Shown: in pieces, positions 11,291 to 22,718 of the stretch
Layout of the letters: every line of letters begins with the position of its first letter
How positions within the stretch are numbered: position 1 is the first letter of the stretch
Assembly: GCF_000350225.1 (NCBI RefSeq)
Contig: NW_005179118.1
Location: 1-64,000 of the forward strand
Reading direction: 5' to 3'
From: Chondrus crispus
Lineage: Eukaryota > Rhodophyta > Florideophyceae > Gigartinales > Gigartinaceae
Length of the DNA: 64,000 nucleotides
Position numbers and translations under genes: made by a program
The notes under the pieces: model-generated
Databases searched by the model: none
Told to the model about the DNA's origin: nothing
What the model saw: only the letters and a program-made list of their open reading frames with translations

Positions 11291-14200
11291 TCGGAGAGGA
11301 CGTCTCTACCTGTGCGCGTCCTGAGTCTTTTCGCGTAGCGCGACACTAACTCCTCGGGGACGTGTGTACGCGCTGTCCAAGTGGGTTGGCCGTAGTCCGC
11401 CCACTTGATGAGGAACTCCGTAGTTCCGTCCTCCATGGTTCGATGCCGGAGTAGTCGTTCGACGGCATATTGAGTACCCTCGGTGACCTTGTCGGCAAGG
11501 TCATCCGGGGTTGTTGTGCTCGTCCGCGTTGCGCCCGTCGGCGGTGGCGCGTAGACGCAGCGGTCTGCGGAGACGCGCTCTGTAACTCCATCACGATCGA
11601 TCGTGATGGTGCGCTGGTCGTTCGCGAGAACTCGGTACGGTCCGACAGTCGGGGAGGCGAGCTTGTTTGATGTCTTCCCCCCATCGGTGGGGTTCAGATA
11701 TACGTATTCTCCGGGACGGAGCCGGGAATTAATACGTCGTATGCGCTTATCGAAATCGCGCTTGTAGCGAGCCTGCGTCCGACGCAGGCTCCCGTAGGCC
11801 TTCTGGATAGTCGAGTCCAAGGTCTTGAGGAACTCGGCACGTTGGTTCCTCCTATCGGAAGGGGGCGCGTCGCCATCCGTCCGTCGGAGAGAGAACTCCA
11901 GAGGTGGCCGGCTGAGCACGAGTTCAAACGGCGTGGTGCGTGTGGTGCGATGTACGTAGGAGTTGTACGCATACGTAAGCGGCCCCACGTACACATCCCA
12001 GTCGTCCTGGTGTTCACCTACGTAGTTCCGCAGCATCGAGGCGATTGTTCGGTTATATCGCTCGACTTGCCCGTTCGTCTGGGGATGGTACGCCGAAGTG
12101 TACAAATTCGTTATCCCCAGAACACGGCACGTGCTGTGGAAGAACTTGGCATTAAACTGACGGCCGTTGTCCGAAAGCAACGTGCGAGGGACGCCATACT
12201 TGAACACCCACGAGTCGCAGAACGCAACTGTGACCGTGTACGCGGTTATCGTGCGGAGCGCAACGACTTGCGTTAGCTTACTGAAGCGGTCCGTAATCAC
12301 GAGCAGGAACCGTTTTCCTGTCTTCGTCTTGGAGAGCGGCCCCAAGATGTCGATTGCAAGGCTCTCGAGGGGCCTCGTAGCTGAGAACAATCTCAATCGA
12401 TTGAGATGTTTCCTCAGCTTGACCCGGTTCATCGCGCAGGTCCGACATCCTTGCACCGTGGCTGCCACGTCTGCAGCCAGGTGGGGCCAGTAGTACTCGC
12501 GTCGAAGTGCGTAGTACATACGGTTCTGGCCCGGGTGCCCCGCGATGGCCGGGTTGTGGCACAGGCGAAGGAGCCTGGCGCGGAGCGTCCGAGGCACCAC
12601 CACCTGTACGGTATCAGGATCGAAGGGGTGTCTCCGTTTGAGCACCCCTTGGTGGTCCTCGAAGAACGCGGAGTCTCGAGACTCGGACTGTCGTGCCAAA
12701 ACGGTTTGGCAGAAGTCATCCACGCGTTGCTCCTCGGCTATCTCCTCTATCGTAAGAGGGGCCGGAAGGTCGTCCTGCGGTGGGGCGACCGGGGAGTCGA
12801 GCGCGCCAGCCTCGGGGTCTTCGGTGCGCTGGATGTCGGCGGCGTCGAACTCGTCGTTCTCGTCCCAAAACGAATTGGGTCCTTGGAGAGCGGGGGCTTC
12901 GTCGTCACCTCGCGGTTCGTCGCGCGTCCGTACGCGCGACCTTGTTCGGGCTTCGGCTTGGTTCCGTGTCGTTACGAAGACATGGACGGCCTGATGATCA
13001 CAGCTCGCGGTACAAGCGTGGCCCACGAGCTCATTCGATACGTCTCGAACGGTCGTACTCCCGTCGAAGGTGGGAATGTCGTCATCCACCTCGACGGTGA
13101 GGCGAGGGTCATCGGCGTCACGAGGCGACACGAGGCGTGACAGGGCATCGGGCACCTGATGCACGCGCCCGGGGCGGTACTGAATGGTGAAATCGTATTC
13201 AGCCAGACGTAGCCGCCACCGAGTGAGTCTTCCCGAGCTCTCCGTGAGCGACATGAGCCATCGGAGGGCGTCGTGATCCGTCCGGACGGTGAACTTGGTT
13301 CCTTCGATGTACGGCCGCAGTGTGCGGACGGCCCACACCACGGCGAAGCACTCACGCTCCGTAGCGCTGTAGTTCCGTTCGCTATCGCTTAGCGAGTACG
13401 ACCAGTACCCAACGGGGCGCCAATCGTTTGGCTCGTCGTGCTCCTGTAGGAGGGTGCACCCGAGTTGATATGCACTGGCGTCAGCGTCCAACAGGTACGG
13501 TCGGCCGTACCGTGGTAGCGCGAGGATCGGCGGGGAGATCATCGCCGCCTTCAGGCTTTCGAAAGCCTGAAGCTGAACCTCCGTTGGGTTATCGAAATCG
13601 TGATCCGAGTCCTTGCGCGTTATATCGGTTAACGGACGGGCAATCTTCGAGAAGCCCTTGACGAAGCGACGATACACGTTACACGCCCCGAGGAACGAGC
13701 GCACCTGCGTCAGCGTCCTCGGGAACGTGAACGTCTTGAAGGCATCGATTGCCGTATCAGCCACGCTCAACTTACCCGGGGATATAACGTGCCCCAGGTA
13801 GTGCACCTTCGGACGGAAAAAGCTGCACTTCTTGAGCTTGAGGGAGATGCTGGCACTCCGCAACAAGCTCAAGACGGTATCGAGATGCCTTGCGTGTTCC
13901 GCGTCCGTACGCGAGAACACGATAACGTCATCGAGGTAGACGAGGCATATTTGCCAGCGGACTCCGGAGAGTATGATATCGAGGGCACGTTGGAAGGTGG
14001 CCGGTGCCCCTTTTAATCCAAACGGCATGCGCAAATGGCGGTACGTACCCATATGTGTCGTGAAGGTAGTCTTATCCCGGTCCTCCGGAGCGACCGGGAT
14101 CTGCCAATAACCGGAATTGCAGTCCAACGTCGTAAAGACGGCTGCATCTCCTAACGAGTCGATGCAGTCGTCCATACGCGGCAGCGGATACGAATCCGCT

Positions 14201-15994
14201 GCAGTCTTCGCGTTGAGGCGCCGGTAGTCCACGCAGAACGGAAGAGAGCCGTCTTTCTTCGGTACGAGCACCACCGGGGACGCCCACTCGGTGCTCGCGG
14301 GCTCGATAACCCCTGCGTTCAACATCTTGTTGACCTCCTTCGCGACCATTTCGCGCATGGCCGGGCCCTTCCGATAGGGCATAGAACGAATCGGTTTCGT
14401 TCCCGGTTCGAGGGGAATGCGGTGTTCTGTGGCTTAGATCGTTCGGAGCGCACCGCTCCACAGACTCGAGTGCTTACGGAGCATCTCGAGCACGTGGCCA
14501 CGGAGCTTGTCATCGTCGATGTATGACAAGTCAATATCTTTTTCCCAATCCATCGGTGGATTTTCGGGATCCTTCTGCTGGGGGGTACGGTACCCTTCGC
14601 CGTCGGTTGAGATATAGGTGACCGTTCGTCCGGGTCAACCCCTTCATTCCCAGCGGTTGCCTTCTCGTCGGAGCTGGATTGGCCAGCTCCTGCCTCTCCG
14701 ACTTGATCGGTCAAGTCGGTCAGGTGCAACGCGTGCGCGACCCCCTCAGCGACTCGACGTTCGGGCGTGAGAATCGCGAGGGGGTTGCGCTTCGCGTATC
14801 CCACGACGGTGTGCTTCGGAAGCCGCCTCTCCCGTCGCGAGAAGTTCGCGACGATGACTTCGAATGTCTGGTTCGGCAGGACTTCCGCGACGCCATTCGT
14901 CATTCTCACTCCATGCCGGTGTTGGAGTGAGGGCTTGGGCTCCAGGAACACGAGACCCCTCCCCGCGGTTGTCACACGCACACGGGCTTGCGACATAGCG
15001 GGGATGGTAACCCAGCGGGCGATTCGGATCGCCTGCGGGGCCTCCTCGCGTACCTCCGGACGACTCGTTTGGCGACTGTGTCGCCTGGTAGGGGAAGTCG
15101 GTTCCCCCTTCCCATCGACGATGGCTACCGAGCCACCGTGACGAAGTTCGAGCTTCTGTCCGTCGATGTCGATGCTGCGTACGTGAGCATCGATGAACGC
15201 GGTCCCAAGTAGAACGGGAACAGCGAGTTGTTCAGCCACTACGAAAGGTATGCGGAACGTCGTGTTCCGCAACCGGACAGCGAGGCGGACGACCGCCGTA
15301 AGTCGAAGCGGGTTACTGTTCGCGCCAGCCAGGCGTGGTAATGGCGCGTCCCGTATTACGTAGCGGGCCCAGTCGGGAGGGAGGTCGGCCTTCCTCACCA
15401 AGTTATAGCCCGAGCACGTGTCGACGGCGATCGTGTGGGGCTTAAACGCGTTGCCTTCGGTGGCCGCGGAGCCCAAGACGTTATATATTTTCGACGTCAT
15501 GAGGCATACGAGGCCGTCGACCACCTTGGGCGCGACCTTATCGGTGAGGTCGTTCCGCCGGGGCCTTCGACTTCGGGGTTGGCCCCTCTTGCGTTTCCTT
15601 CGGCTCGAGCCGAGGGACGTTCGCGTCTCAGTGACGTCCGTCCAGGTGCTAGAGTCCGTACGAGGCGGACATTTCGTCGGCGACCTTGGGCTCACCGGGG
15701 TCAGGAGGTCGACCGACTCGTGTCGGTCGGCGTTAACCGCGTCTCGCTCGTTGCGCTTCACTGGGACGTCGGGTGTCCCTGTGGTGCCTTCTTCCAACAT
15801 CGGGTCTTCGTGGGCCTCGGTGTTGGGTTTCTCCTGCAATGTCGACATTGCTGGAGTCCCCGTGCTCGACTCCGATAGCGGGGGATGTATTATCGGACAA
15901 TACCCCCCGTGTCCTTGGCCAGCACGCGGGGACCGGTCTAGTTCATAGGGAAAAGACGGCTCACGCGACCGCGTGTACGTAACCGTCTTTACCC
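11266..15994 (-). pseudogene. pol: Element A pol: PR-RT-RNase H-integrase-chromodomain
   Basis: Entered by -1 frameshift from gag at 15995-16000; the pol frame is open from there. The protease has DTCSGYN near 15403-15422 and LLGTAFID. A frameshift near 14580 and a TAA at 14434-14436 follow. An uninterrupted 1038-codon frame from 14382 then covers RT (TLDCNSGYW, YLDDV near 13935), RNase H (DADASAYQLG, TDHDALRW), an HHCC integrase zinc finger, DDE core (AIDILGP, SDNGRQF, NGQVERYN), GPY-like segment and a C-terminal chromodomain (about 11330-11470, YAVERLL then FLIKWADY). Chromodomains target integration to marked chromatin. Apart from the linker lesions the domains look intact. Confidence 0.93.
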
Positions 15995-16003
15995 TTTTTT
16001 CGA
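15952..16003 (-). promoter_or_regulatory. -1 ribosomal frameshift site, gag/pol of element A
   Basis: On the minus strand gag reads TCG AAA AAA GGG TAA. The -1 frame is the pol frame and is open throughout. Five nt after GAAAAAA starts a stem, AAGACGGTT pairing with AGCCGTCTT, containing an inner CACGC/GCGTG hairpin. Element B has the same site with a covarying pair. Confidence 0.8.
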
Positions 16004-18558
16004 ACTACCGGTGCTATCGGAGCTACCCCCCTGGATATCGTCGGCCAGGTCTTCTCCGGGTGGCCGACCGCGTGGGTCGGGACTATTCCTCCCCTGCGGC
16101 TCGGCAGCCTTGGTGAAGTACTCGGGTACTTCCGGGCCTTGACCTGCGGCGTCCGGCCGTCGCAGGATATGGGGGACGAAGCGAGTCGGCTCTCCTTTGT
16201 GACCGTCCGTGGGTAGGGGGTACGGATCCTCTACCCAGTCTTGCAGGTACATTATCGCATTCTGTACCTGTTGGGGTAACCGAGAACGGTCTCGGTCCCC
16301 TCTCCCTCCTTGGCGGGGGTACCTTGTGTCGGCCTGGCGGTAGTCGGGCCGATCGCGACGACCGAGTTCGGTACGACGATACCCGCCTCCACGCGGGGCG
16401 AAGCGAGCGCCCCCACCCGAACGATTCGGGAAACCTTGACGCGGGGGACGACCTCGCGGACCGCTTGCCGGAGGAGATTGCGCGCCCCGGGTCGCGTCTC
16501 CATCTGGTAGCGGTAGTTCCTGTACGCCGTGAACATTCGTTGTTCCGGCGACAGGAACGGGCACGCGTACATGGCATGCCCGTACGTACGGCATAGCCAG
16601 CACACGTACGCGCTGCCGTCCGTTGAGGCGAACGTCGCCGCGTGCCGCGCCTCCTCATCGGTGAGGAGGGGCACGCGAGGGGCTTCACCTCCGGTATCTC
16701 GGTTTGAGATGTCGAGCTCAGCGACCCGGGGGTCCGTACCCCTGGGTGCTCTTGGAGTGGCCGCGAACGCGGTCGCGTAGCTCCACGTCGTTCCGGTCGA
16801 CATCGGTGAAGGGGGTCGACCCCCTACTGGCCCTGCTCCTTGCGTAATGAGGACAGGGTCGGCCTGCCACTCATCCTCCCCGACATGGAGGGTAGAGGCG
16901 GGCGAACTTGTTGCGGCGGACTTCATAGTCCTGCCAGCCCTCCCTGCCGATTTCGACTCCGGCAGAGTTAAACCGCGTCGAGCGCGGTAAGTGGTTCCTT
17001 CTGCCGTTGCGATACGGCGGATGGTCGGAAGATCGGTCTTCTGGCGGCTCGGCAGCCGCTGCAATGTCTCGGAAACTGCGGCACGGGTCGCAGGAGCGAG
17101 TCCCCGCACGAAGTAGTGCGCGAGGGACTGTTCGGAGAACACTGCCGTGCACCGGAACGCCGCCGTTTCGAGCCGGTCCGCGAACGTGCTCTCCGTTTAA
17201 TGAGATTGCTGTCGCGCCGCCGCGACAGCGTCGTACGCTTCACCTAACACGTCGTCGGTTAGGTAGCGTTTCAGGAACTGGTTCACGAGTCCCGGCCAAC
17301 TCACGTCGTCGTGTAGTTCGCCGGCGCGGAGGCCCTGCATCGTATAACTCGTATACAGGCGTTCCGCGCCGCGCTCTAAGAAGTGCGCGAGGACTCTCAC
17401 GGCAACACCTTCGGTCAGGTGTTGCGAGTTGAAGGTTATCCGAATATCCTTCAAGAACGGTAGGAGCTGGATCGGGTCCGTACCGTCAAAGCTCCTCATC
17501 GTGGGACGGATCCCACGGCAGCGTTGGACGTACTTCGCGATCCGTCCCGCGTCACCCGAGGTGACGAGCCTCGAGGTGTTATCCAAGCGGTACATACGAT
17601 AGTCAGCGACGGCGCTGAACTCTTGGATCATCGTATGCACCGGCTCGAGCCCGGGCTCGGCGGGACCTATCGTGCCGAAGGAGGTAACCGGTAGCGTACG
17701 GACGTCTACCGGACCTGGATGCTCGGCATAACTCGCCGGCGGGTAGCCGCCCCAGCGGGGATCAACGGAGAACATCGGTTCTCTGGATACGCGGGCGGCT
17801 CCTCCACGGTCCTGTTCGTCTGCGTACGATACGCGGTCCATCTGCCGCCTACTTCCGGGGATAGGCGGCAATGCTTGGGTCTCGGACGCGAGATTTGCGC
17901 CCATCGGGGGACGGGTTCCTTCCGCAGTCCGACTAGTGTCGGCGCCAGTCGGACGCCAACCTTCCGGAGGGACGGCGCTCGGAGGTACGGCACCACCGGG
18001 CCCTCTCGTGGGGGCACCGGGCAGCCTTGCGGCCATGGTCCGTTCCATGTCACGAGCACGCTGTCGCGTAGCGTTGAGCTCGGCGGAGAGGTGTGCGAAC
18101 GCACCCAACTGTTCTGCTGACGGGGACGGTCGATCGTCGGGACGTCTCGTCGAGGTCGGCCTCGTGGGGTGACCTTGCCCGTGCAGTACGGGCTGTGCGA
18201 GGCGTGAGTCTTCGACGAGCACCAGTCGCGAGTGTAACTCGTCGACTAGTGCTCGGAGATTCTCCAAGGACTGGCTGACTCGATCGAACCTCCCTTCACG
18301 TAGGGAGCGGGGCTCGTCCACACATGGCGAGTAGACGGCGTCCGTCACGTCTATACGGAGTGAAGTACGGACTTCCTCGATGTAGTCAGCTATGCGATCG
18401 AACATGGAAGCCGCTTGTCCTTCGGGGGACTCGGGCGACAGTTCGCGGTCTCGGAGACCACCGACGCCGTCGCCGAACGGCGGTGATGGTGCGTGCATAG
18501 CGGCCGCCCTCGGATCCCCCGGTTCGGACCGGATCGAAGTGGCGTATTCTTGACTCAT
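15989..18558 (-). pseudogene. gag: Element A gag
   Basis: The start MSQEY lies 76 nt inside the 5' LTR, as in element B. The N-terminal third is rich in Pro, Arg and Ser with helical stretches. A capsid-like region follows (FLKDIRI, LAHFLERGAERLY, VNQFLKRYL). A CCHC zinc knuckle (CWLCRTYGHAMYAC, about 16561-16602) and an Arg/Gly-rich nucleocapsid tail come last. A TAA at 17197-17199 replaces the GAA seen in B, and a frameshift lies near 16430-16470, where B stays in frame. The true stop at 15989 follows the A6G3 slip site. It would form the virus-like particle and bind RNA. Confidence 0.9.
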
Positions 18559-18615
18559 CTCAACGCGTACGGACGCGGGAGAAAAAGAAAGTCTTCTCGG
18601 AAAGATCTCGGGGTC

Positions 18616-18633
18616 TTCTAGGTCGGGAGACCA
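18616..18633 (-). other. Candidate primer binding site, element A
   Basis: One base after the 5' LTR the minus strand reads TGGTCTCCCGACCTAGAA, beginning with the TGG expected for pairing with a tRNA 3' CCA. The sequence is identical in element B. I cannot name the tRNA. Confidence 0.6.
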
Positions 18634-18634
18634 C

Positions 18635-19335
18635 TGTAGCATAAACACCCCCAGACGACTGGAGGTGTATGCGCAGTTCGACCTGTAGACCCCGGATCGG
18701 AGAAGGGGTGAAGCGGGCCAACCAGCTACGGAACCGGGCTCGGGCCCGGGTAACGGTGGTAGAGCGGGAGCGAGCAGGGACGCGCGCACGCACGAGCGGA
18801 TCGACGCCTCGACGCCCCGGAGCAGCACTGGGTGACGTACCAGTGCTGACGGGCGGAGGCGGTTCCGTGCTCGCTTGCGTGCTGCGCGTCCACTCCGGCT
18901 CGGCTCCGACTAAACGCGCGCGAAGAGCGAAGGCGACGTTTAGAATAAGCTGGGTGGACTGACCTTGGCGGTCGGTTGAGGACAAGCCCGTGCTTGTCTC
19001 CCTCCGCCGCCGTCGGTCCGCTCCATATTTAATATACAAAACAATCTATCATAACACTACAGTACCGAAGTACTGTAGTGGGCTACTGTAGTGCAGGTCG
19101 GCCCGCACCGTAACACTGTCAGCTATGTCGAGGCTGACAGTACACGTATTGCTCGTGGTGCGCGCGCGCTTCGTTCGCGCGCGGTACACGTGTGCACGTG
19201 TGTGCGCGTGTCCCTTGTCCCCGTGGTGTACACGTGGACACGCGCGGTTGTACTGTAGAGCTCGACGCTCTACAGCAGCTGATCTAGTTCTTGATCTAAT
19301 CTAATTCAAACCCCCAAGGGGGGGGTTATGCTACA
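18635..19335 (-). repeat. Element A right LTR (5' LTR)
   Basis: Same ends as the left LTR and nearly identical over 701 bp. Differences are mostly transitions, plus a short block near 19225-19240. It carries the same hairpin row and TATA-like element and should hold the gag-pol promoter on the minus strand. Confidence 0.95.
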
Positions 19336-19340
19336 GGGCG
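19336..19340. repeat. Target site duplication of element A, right
   Basis: GGGCG, identical to 6103-6107. Confidence 0.9.
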
Positions 19341-19386
19341 CGCAGGCGAGCATGATGAGGATGAGGGGCGTGTGTGTGCGAAATTT

Positions 19387-19455
19387 GGTGCAGACATCAC
19401 TGCGAAGGGTGGTGCAGGCATTACTGCGAAGGGTGGTGCAGGCGTCACATTGAAG
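19387..19455. repeat. 24-bp minisatellite
   Basis: Nearly three copies of a 24-base unit beginning GGTGCAGGCATTACTGCGAA, just outside element A. The last copy diverges. Confidence 0.75.
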
Positions 19456-19852
19456 CAAGGGGGAAAATTCTGTAGATAGATGCCACTGGGCGCTTTCGTT
19501 TGACTGAGTTATTGTTAGTGTTAAGCACAGTACAGTGCAGTGCATTATGTATTGCGCGCTTATCGATACGATGATACTGTACTAGCAGAGGTTGCATGAA
19601 CATGAGCATGCGCCGCGTGAAAAGAGAGCTCGGCGATGGCGAAGGCGAGGTCGAGGAGAGAAGACGCACGGCACATTCGCGAGAAAGAAAAGGGCACGGC
19701 GGGTCATCTGTGTATTGTACAGTACTGTATTGTCTTGTAGCAGCGTCGAAAATGCCCTAAAGCGGCGGTGGGTGCTTTTGCACGTGTTCCTCCGCTTGGC
19801 TGATGATGAGCGAGCGCGTGAGTGAGTGTGGACGATGTTTTGCTAGTGTAGT

Positions 19853-20385
19853 TCAGGAACGGGACGGCATCGCCCGTCTCCGCGTTCCAGATTTGAACCG
19901 TCCCATCATCTCTTCCAGAAGCGACACGATTGCCGTCCCGAGACCACGCAACACAGTTAACTGAACCCAGTCCTCCAGCGCGTCGCCAACGGCATCGCCT
20001 GTCTCCGCGTTCCAGATTCGGACCGTGTCGTCAGCTCCTCCAGAAGCGACACGACTGCCGTCCCGAGACCATGCAACACAGCTAACCCAGCCCTCATGTC
20101 CCTCCGGCGCGTCGCCAACGGCATCACCTGTCTCCGCGTTCCAGATTCGGACCGTGTCGTCAGCTCCTCCAGACGCGAGACGACTGCCGTCCCGAGACCA
20201 CGCAACACATCGAACCGAACCCCTGTGTCCTTCCAGCACGTCGCCAACGGCATCGCCCGTCTCTGCGTTCCAGATTCGAACCGTCCCGTCAAGCCCTCCA
20301 GAGGCGATACGACTGCCGTCCCGAGACCACGCGACAGAGCAAACCCGGTTCCTGTGTCCCTCCAGCGCGTCGAGAGTGTGCGGTG
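19853..20385 (-). pseudogene. WD40-repeat fragment, near-identical repeats
   Basis: Four WD40 units of 43 residues read leftward, each with EGH, then CVAWSRDGSR, ASGG, DTVRIWNAETGDAVGD. The first three are almost identical in sequence. The fourth (about 19995-19863) has lost the EGH bases and continues in another frame (VNCVAWSRDG, then VQIWNAETGDAV). Such homogenised repeats are typical of WD40 tails of NACHT or NB-ARC proteins, which act as ligand-sensing propellers. Here there are only four units instead of the seven needed for a propeller, and no upstream ATPase domain. Upstream the frame enters low-complexity, Pro/Thr-rich sequence. Confidence 0.7.
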
Positions 20386-20548
20386 GATGTGGGTTGAAGA
20401 TGGTTTCTGGGTTGTTTTTGGATACAGTATGCGGATGTGTGAGAGGGGCTGGTATACTCTGTAGTGGGTTTGGAGGATGGTTTCGTTTCGTTTCGGTGGG
20501 TGTTTGTGTTGACGAAGGCAGGTTGATGATGAGCAAAATAATCCTCCC

Positions 20549-21073
20549 ATGAATCTCAACATTTACCAAAGCAACATCTCTCGCAACCTGTGCGCGACGG
20601 CAAAAATGTTGCAGGCCCGCAGCCGGGGCGCCGTCGCGGGCGACGGCGGAGGAGACGTAGAGCAACGGCAGGACTTTAATTCCTCCGTTCTGAAGCCCGA
20701 CATGTTGCTCTGTATCCTCATCGTGTGTGTAGCGTTCCTGCTGGGAAAGCACTGGGTTCTATGGACTGCTGTCAGTGGAGCAAGACTGTACAGTCACCCT
20801 GGAAACGTAAATGGAAACAAGTGGGACATGGATGAAAGGGTCGAGGAGCGCAATGTTCCCTCATCAAGTGGAGGACAAGTACCAAGGGATGTCGCAGTCC
20901 ATGCTACATCACCTCTTGCCGATGACACCAAGCCTCGCGATCCTTACGGTGGAAGAAATCGATCTATATCGTCGACCGTTTTGTCAACATTAGCTTCACC
21001 TGTGCGCGACGGAAAAAAATGTTGCAGGCCCGCAGCCGGGGCGCCGCCTCGGGCGACGGCGGAGGAGTCGTAG
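20549..21073 (+). CDS. Doubtful 174-residue ORF with one membrane segment
   Basis: ATG-led frame with a hydrophobic stretch (MLLCILIVCVAFLLG) and a polar tail. It starts and ends inside two copies of the same 86-bp repeat, which argues that the frame arose by duplication rather than selection. The minus strand is also open over part of it. Confidence 0.2.
   Translation: MNLNIYQSNISRNLCATAKMLQARSRGAVAGDGGGDVEQRQDFNSSVLKPDMLLCILIVCVAFLLGKHWVLWTAVSGARLYSHPGNVNGNKWDMDERVEERNVPSSSGGQVPRDVAVHATSPLADDTKPRDPYGGRNRSISSTVLSTLASPVRDGKKCCRPAAGAPPRATAEES
20587..20672. repeat. 86-bp direct repeat, copy 1
   Basis: The block starting CCTGTGCGCGACGG and containing ATGTTGCAGGCCCGCAGCCG recurs at 20998-21085 with a few mismatches. 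Confidence 0.85.
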
Positions 21074-21085
21074 AGCAAGGGTAGC
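20998..21085. repeat. 86-bp direct repeat, copy 2
   Basis: About 90 percent identical by eye to 20587-20672, same orientation, roughly 410 bp downstream. Confidence 0.85.
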
Positions 21086-21420
21086 GGTCTCTTCGGCTGC
21101 TGCGGGTAGTCAGTCGGGACGACGTACAGGCCGAAGCCGAGCGGGCTAGGCGAGATGGCTGCAATGTGGTGGTTGCGCAGACGACGTCGCGTAACGACTG
21201 GATATGGGCGCTGAGGACGATGTCGCGCGGCTCCTGCTGGTTCCCCGACATCGCGGACGAGGGAGAGCAGTGGACGTGGGCGGACGGGCGGGCGCATGCG
21301 TTACGAGGGGCGCACGGTCAAGACTGGGGGCGACGGCAAGAAGGGAGACGGGGATTATGCGGCCATCGAGAAGGATGCGGCGAAGAGTGTGTCTGGTGCC
21401 GCAGGGATCTGGGCTGTGGC

Positions 21421-21510
21421 GAAAGCAGCAGGTGGGGATGGTCAGATGGCGAAAGAGGCAGGTGGGGATGGTCGGATGGCGAAAGAGGCAGGTGGAGATG
21501 GTCGGAACAG
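21421..21510. repeat. 30-bp minisatellite
   Basis: Three tandem 30-base units (GCAGGTGGGGATGGTCAGAT and so on). The length is a multiple of three, so a + strand ORF across it would carry a 10-residue repeat (KEAGGDGRMA). Confidence 0.85.
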
Positions 21511-22228
21511 TTGCTTTTGGAGACAACGGCGGCGGCCGGGAAGGCGGCGAATGGTTCATAGGTCTGTTCGCGAGTGTGTGCTCGAGTTGGGGAGTTTACT
21601 GGGCCAAACATTGCATTAATGATGTAAGCATGTGGGACCAATCGTTTTAATTGGTCGAGATGCAGATGTGGGACGAAACGATTTGATTGGTCTGTAGATG
21701 TGGGACTAGTCATTCACAGCCATCACTATCATACATGATCTACCACTTGTAGAATGTGACTGACCCCAATAAGGCGCTATCTACTCAGTAGGAAATAAAG
21801 GCGCCGTCGCCTCCGGCACGACCGGTGGTCGGAGGCATCGGACCAGTTCTTGGCATCACAGCCCCTTGTCCCGAGTCTCGTTTTTTATTTTTATTTTGGA
21901 AGTGGATCTCGTGCCCTATTGGCTACGTCTTATTGCACGTCAGTGACTTTTTTGTCTCTAGATGGAACCGCAAAGCACAGGCAGCTGCAAACAAAACGAT
22001 ACAGCACCCTAGGGTACTGTAAAAAACTTTACGTCAGCAAGTCGGGGATTGGCTGTCGAGGGTTGGCTATCGTTGTCAGATCGCACAAACCCTGACACTA
22101 CTCGTCGTCAAGTCAGATCGCACATTACAAATGAGATTACAGTGCCGAACAATATATATAGACGTAGATACGACGACGAGGGAATAAACGGACTCATGGG
22201 TTTCACGTTCTAACAATCGTTTGCGACT
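21511..22228. other. No gene recognised
   Basis: Short imperfect repeats around CCAATCGTTT/TTGGTC at 21630-21700. No reading frame worth calling. Confidence 0.4.
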
Positions 22229-22718
22229 CTAGTGTCTAGACGACAAGCAATTTGACCTCATATGAGGTCAGTCATGGCCTCATATGAGGCCAGCTTTTTT
22301 TTGCAAAAATATATAAATTAAATCGAAACTTTAAAACATTCAGTTTGGACACCATTTCTTTAACGTATACGCGCTCGCCAATAACATCTTGCAAAACATT
22401 GGGATGGCGGTTGTCAATGCACAGAGAGACTAAGAATCTAATGAACTATCAATGATGAGTTGACTTTTTAAACAGGCGTTTTGGTTTCGAAGATATCAAC
22501 ATAAACGTTTTGAGGTTGGTCAAAAAAGGCTCCTTTTTGGGCATTTTAAAAATGGCTGGAGAAGACGTGCAGATCTCACCAAACTCCACCCTTCCACAAC
22601 GCAGAAGTCAACTGCCGTGTCGAGAGTATCTTTTTTCCATCTTGTTGAGCTAGCACAAGTCGAGAAAAATAAGTTGAAAAGTGACCTCATATGAGGTCAT
22701 TTGTCACCTAGACACTAG
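22229..22718. mobile_element. CTAG-flanked MITE, copy 1
   Basis: A 490-bp non-coding element. Its ends read CTAGTGTCTAGACGAC and GTCACCTAGACACTAG, an imperfect 16-bp inverted repeat. The palindrome GACCTCATATGAGGTC occurs near both ends. Two more copies lie at 26961-27486 and 37209-37678. The target duplication is either TA or CTAG. No transposase inside. Confidence 0.85.

Larger units (their letters stand above)
6108..19335 (-). mobile_element. Element A: complete Ty3/gypsy chromovirus with antisense ORF
   Basis: A 13,228-bp LTR retrotransposon with LTRs of 700 and 701 bp. Both begin TGTAGCATAA and end TTATGCTACA, and the element has a 5-bp target duplication. Transcription sense is the minus strand: 5' LTR at right, candidate primer binding site, gag, -1 frameshift site, PR-RT-RH-IN-chromodomain, a convergent region with an antisense ORF, a G-rich polypurine tract and the 3' LTR at left. 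By eye the two LTRs differ at roughly ten positions, so the insertion is not brand new. Lesions in gag (TAA at 17197-17199, frameshift near 16450), the PR-RT linker (frameshift near 14580, TAA at 14434-14436) and the antisense ORF make it non-autonomous. Confidence 0.95.

Noticed and set aside
12406..13140. Plus-strand frame of 244 codons opposite element A pol
   Set aside because: Mirror of the conserved RNase H/integrase coding sequence; stops break it in element B.
21421..21510. CRISPR-like array
   Set aside because: Repeats are directly adjacent with no spacers, in eukaryotic DNA; it is a minisatellite.
22229..22718. hAT or CACTA assignment for the MITE
   Set aside because: No 8-bp or 3-bp duplication in the flanks of any of the three copies, and the CACTA orientation is wrong.
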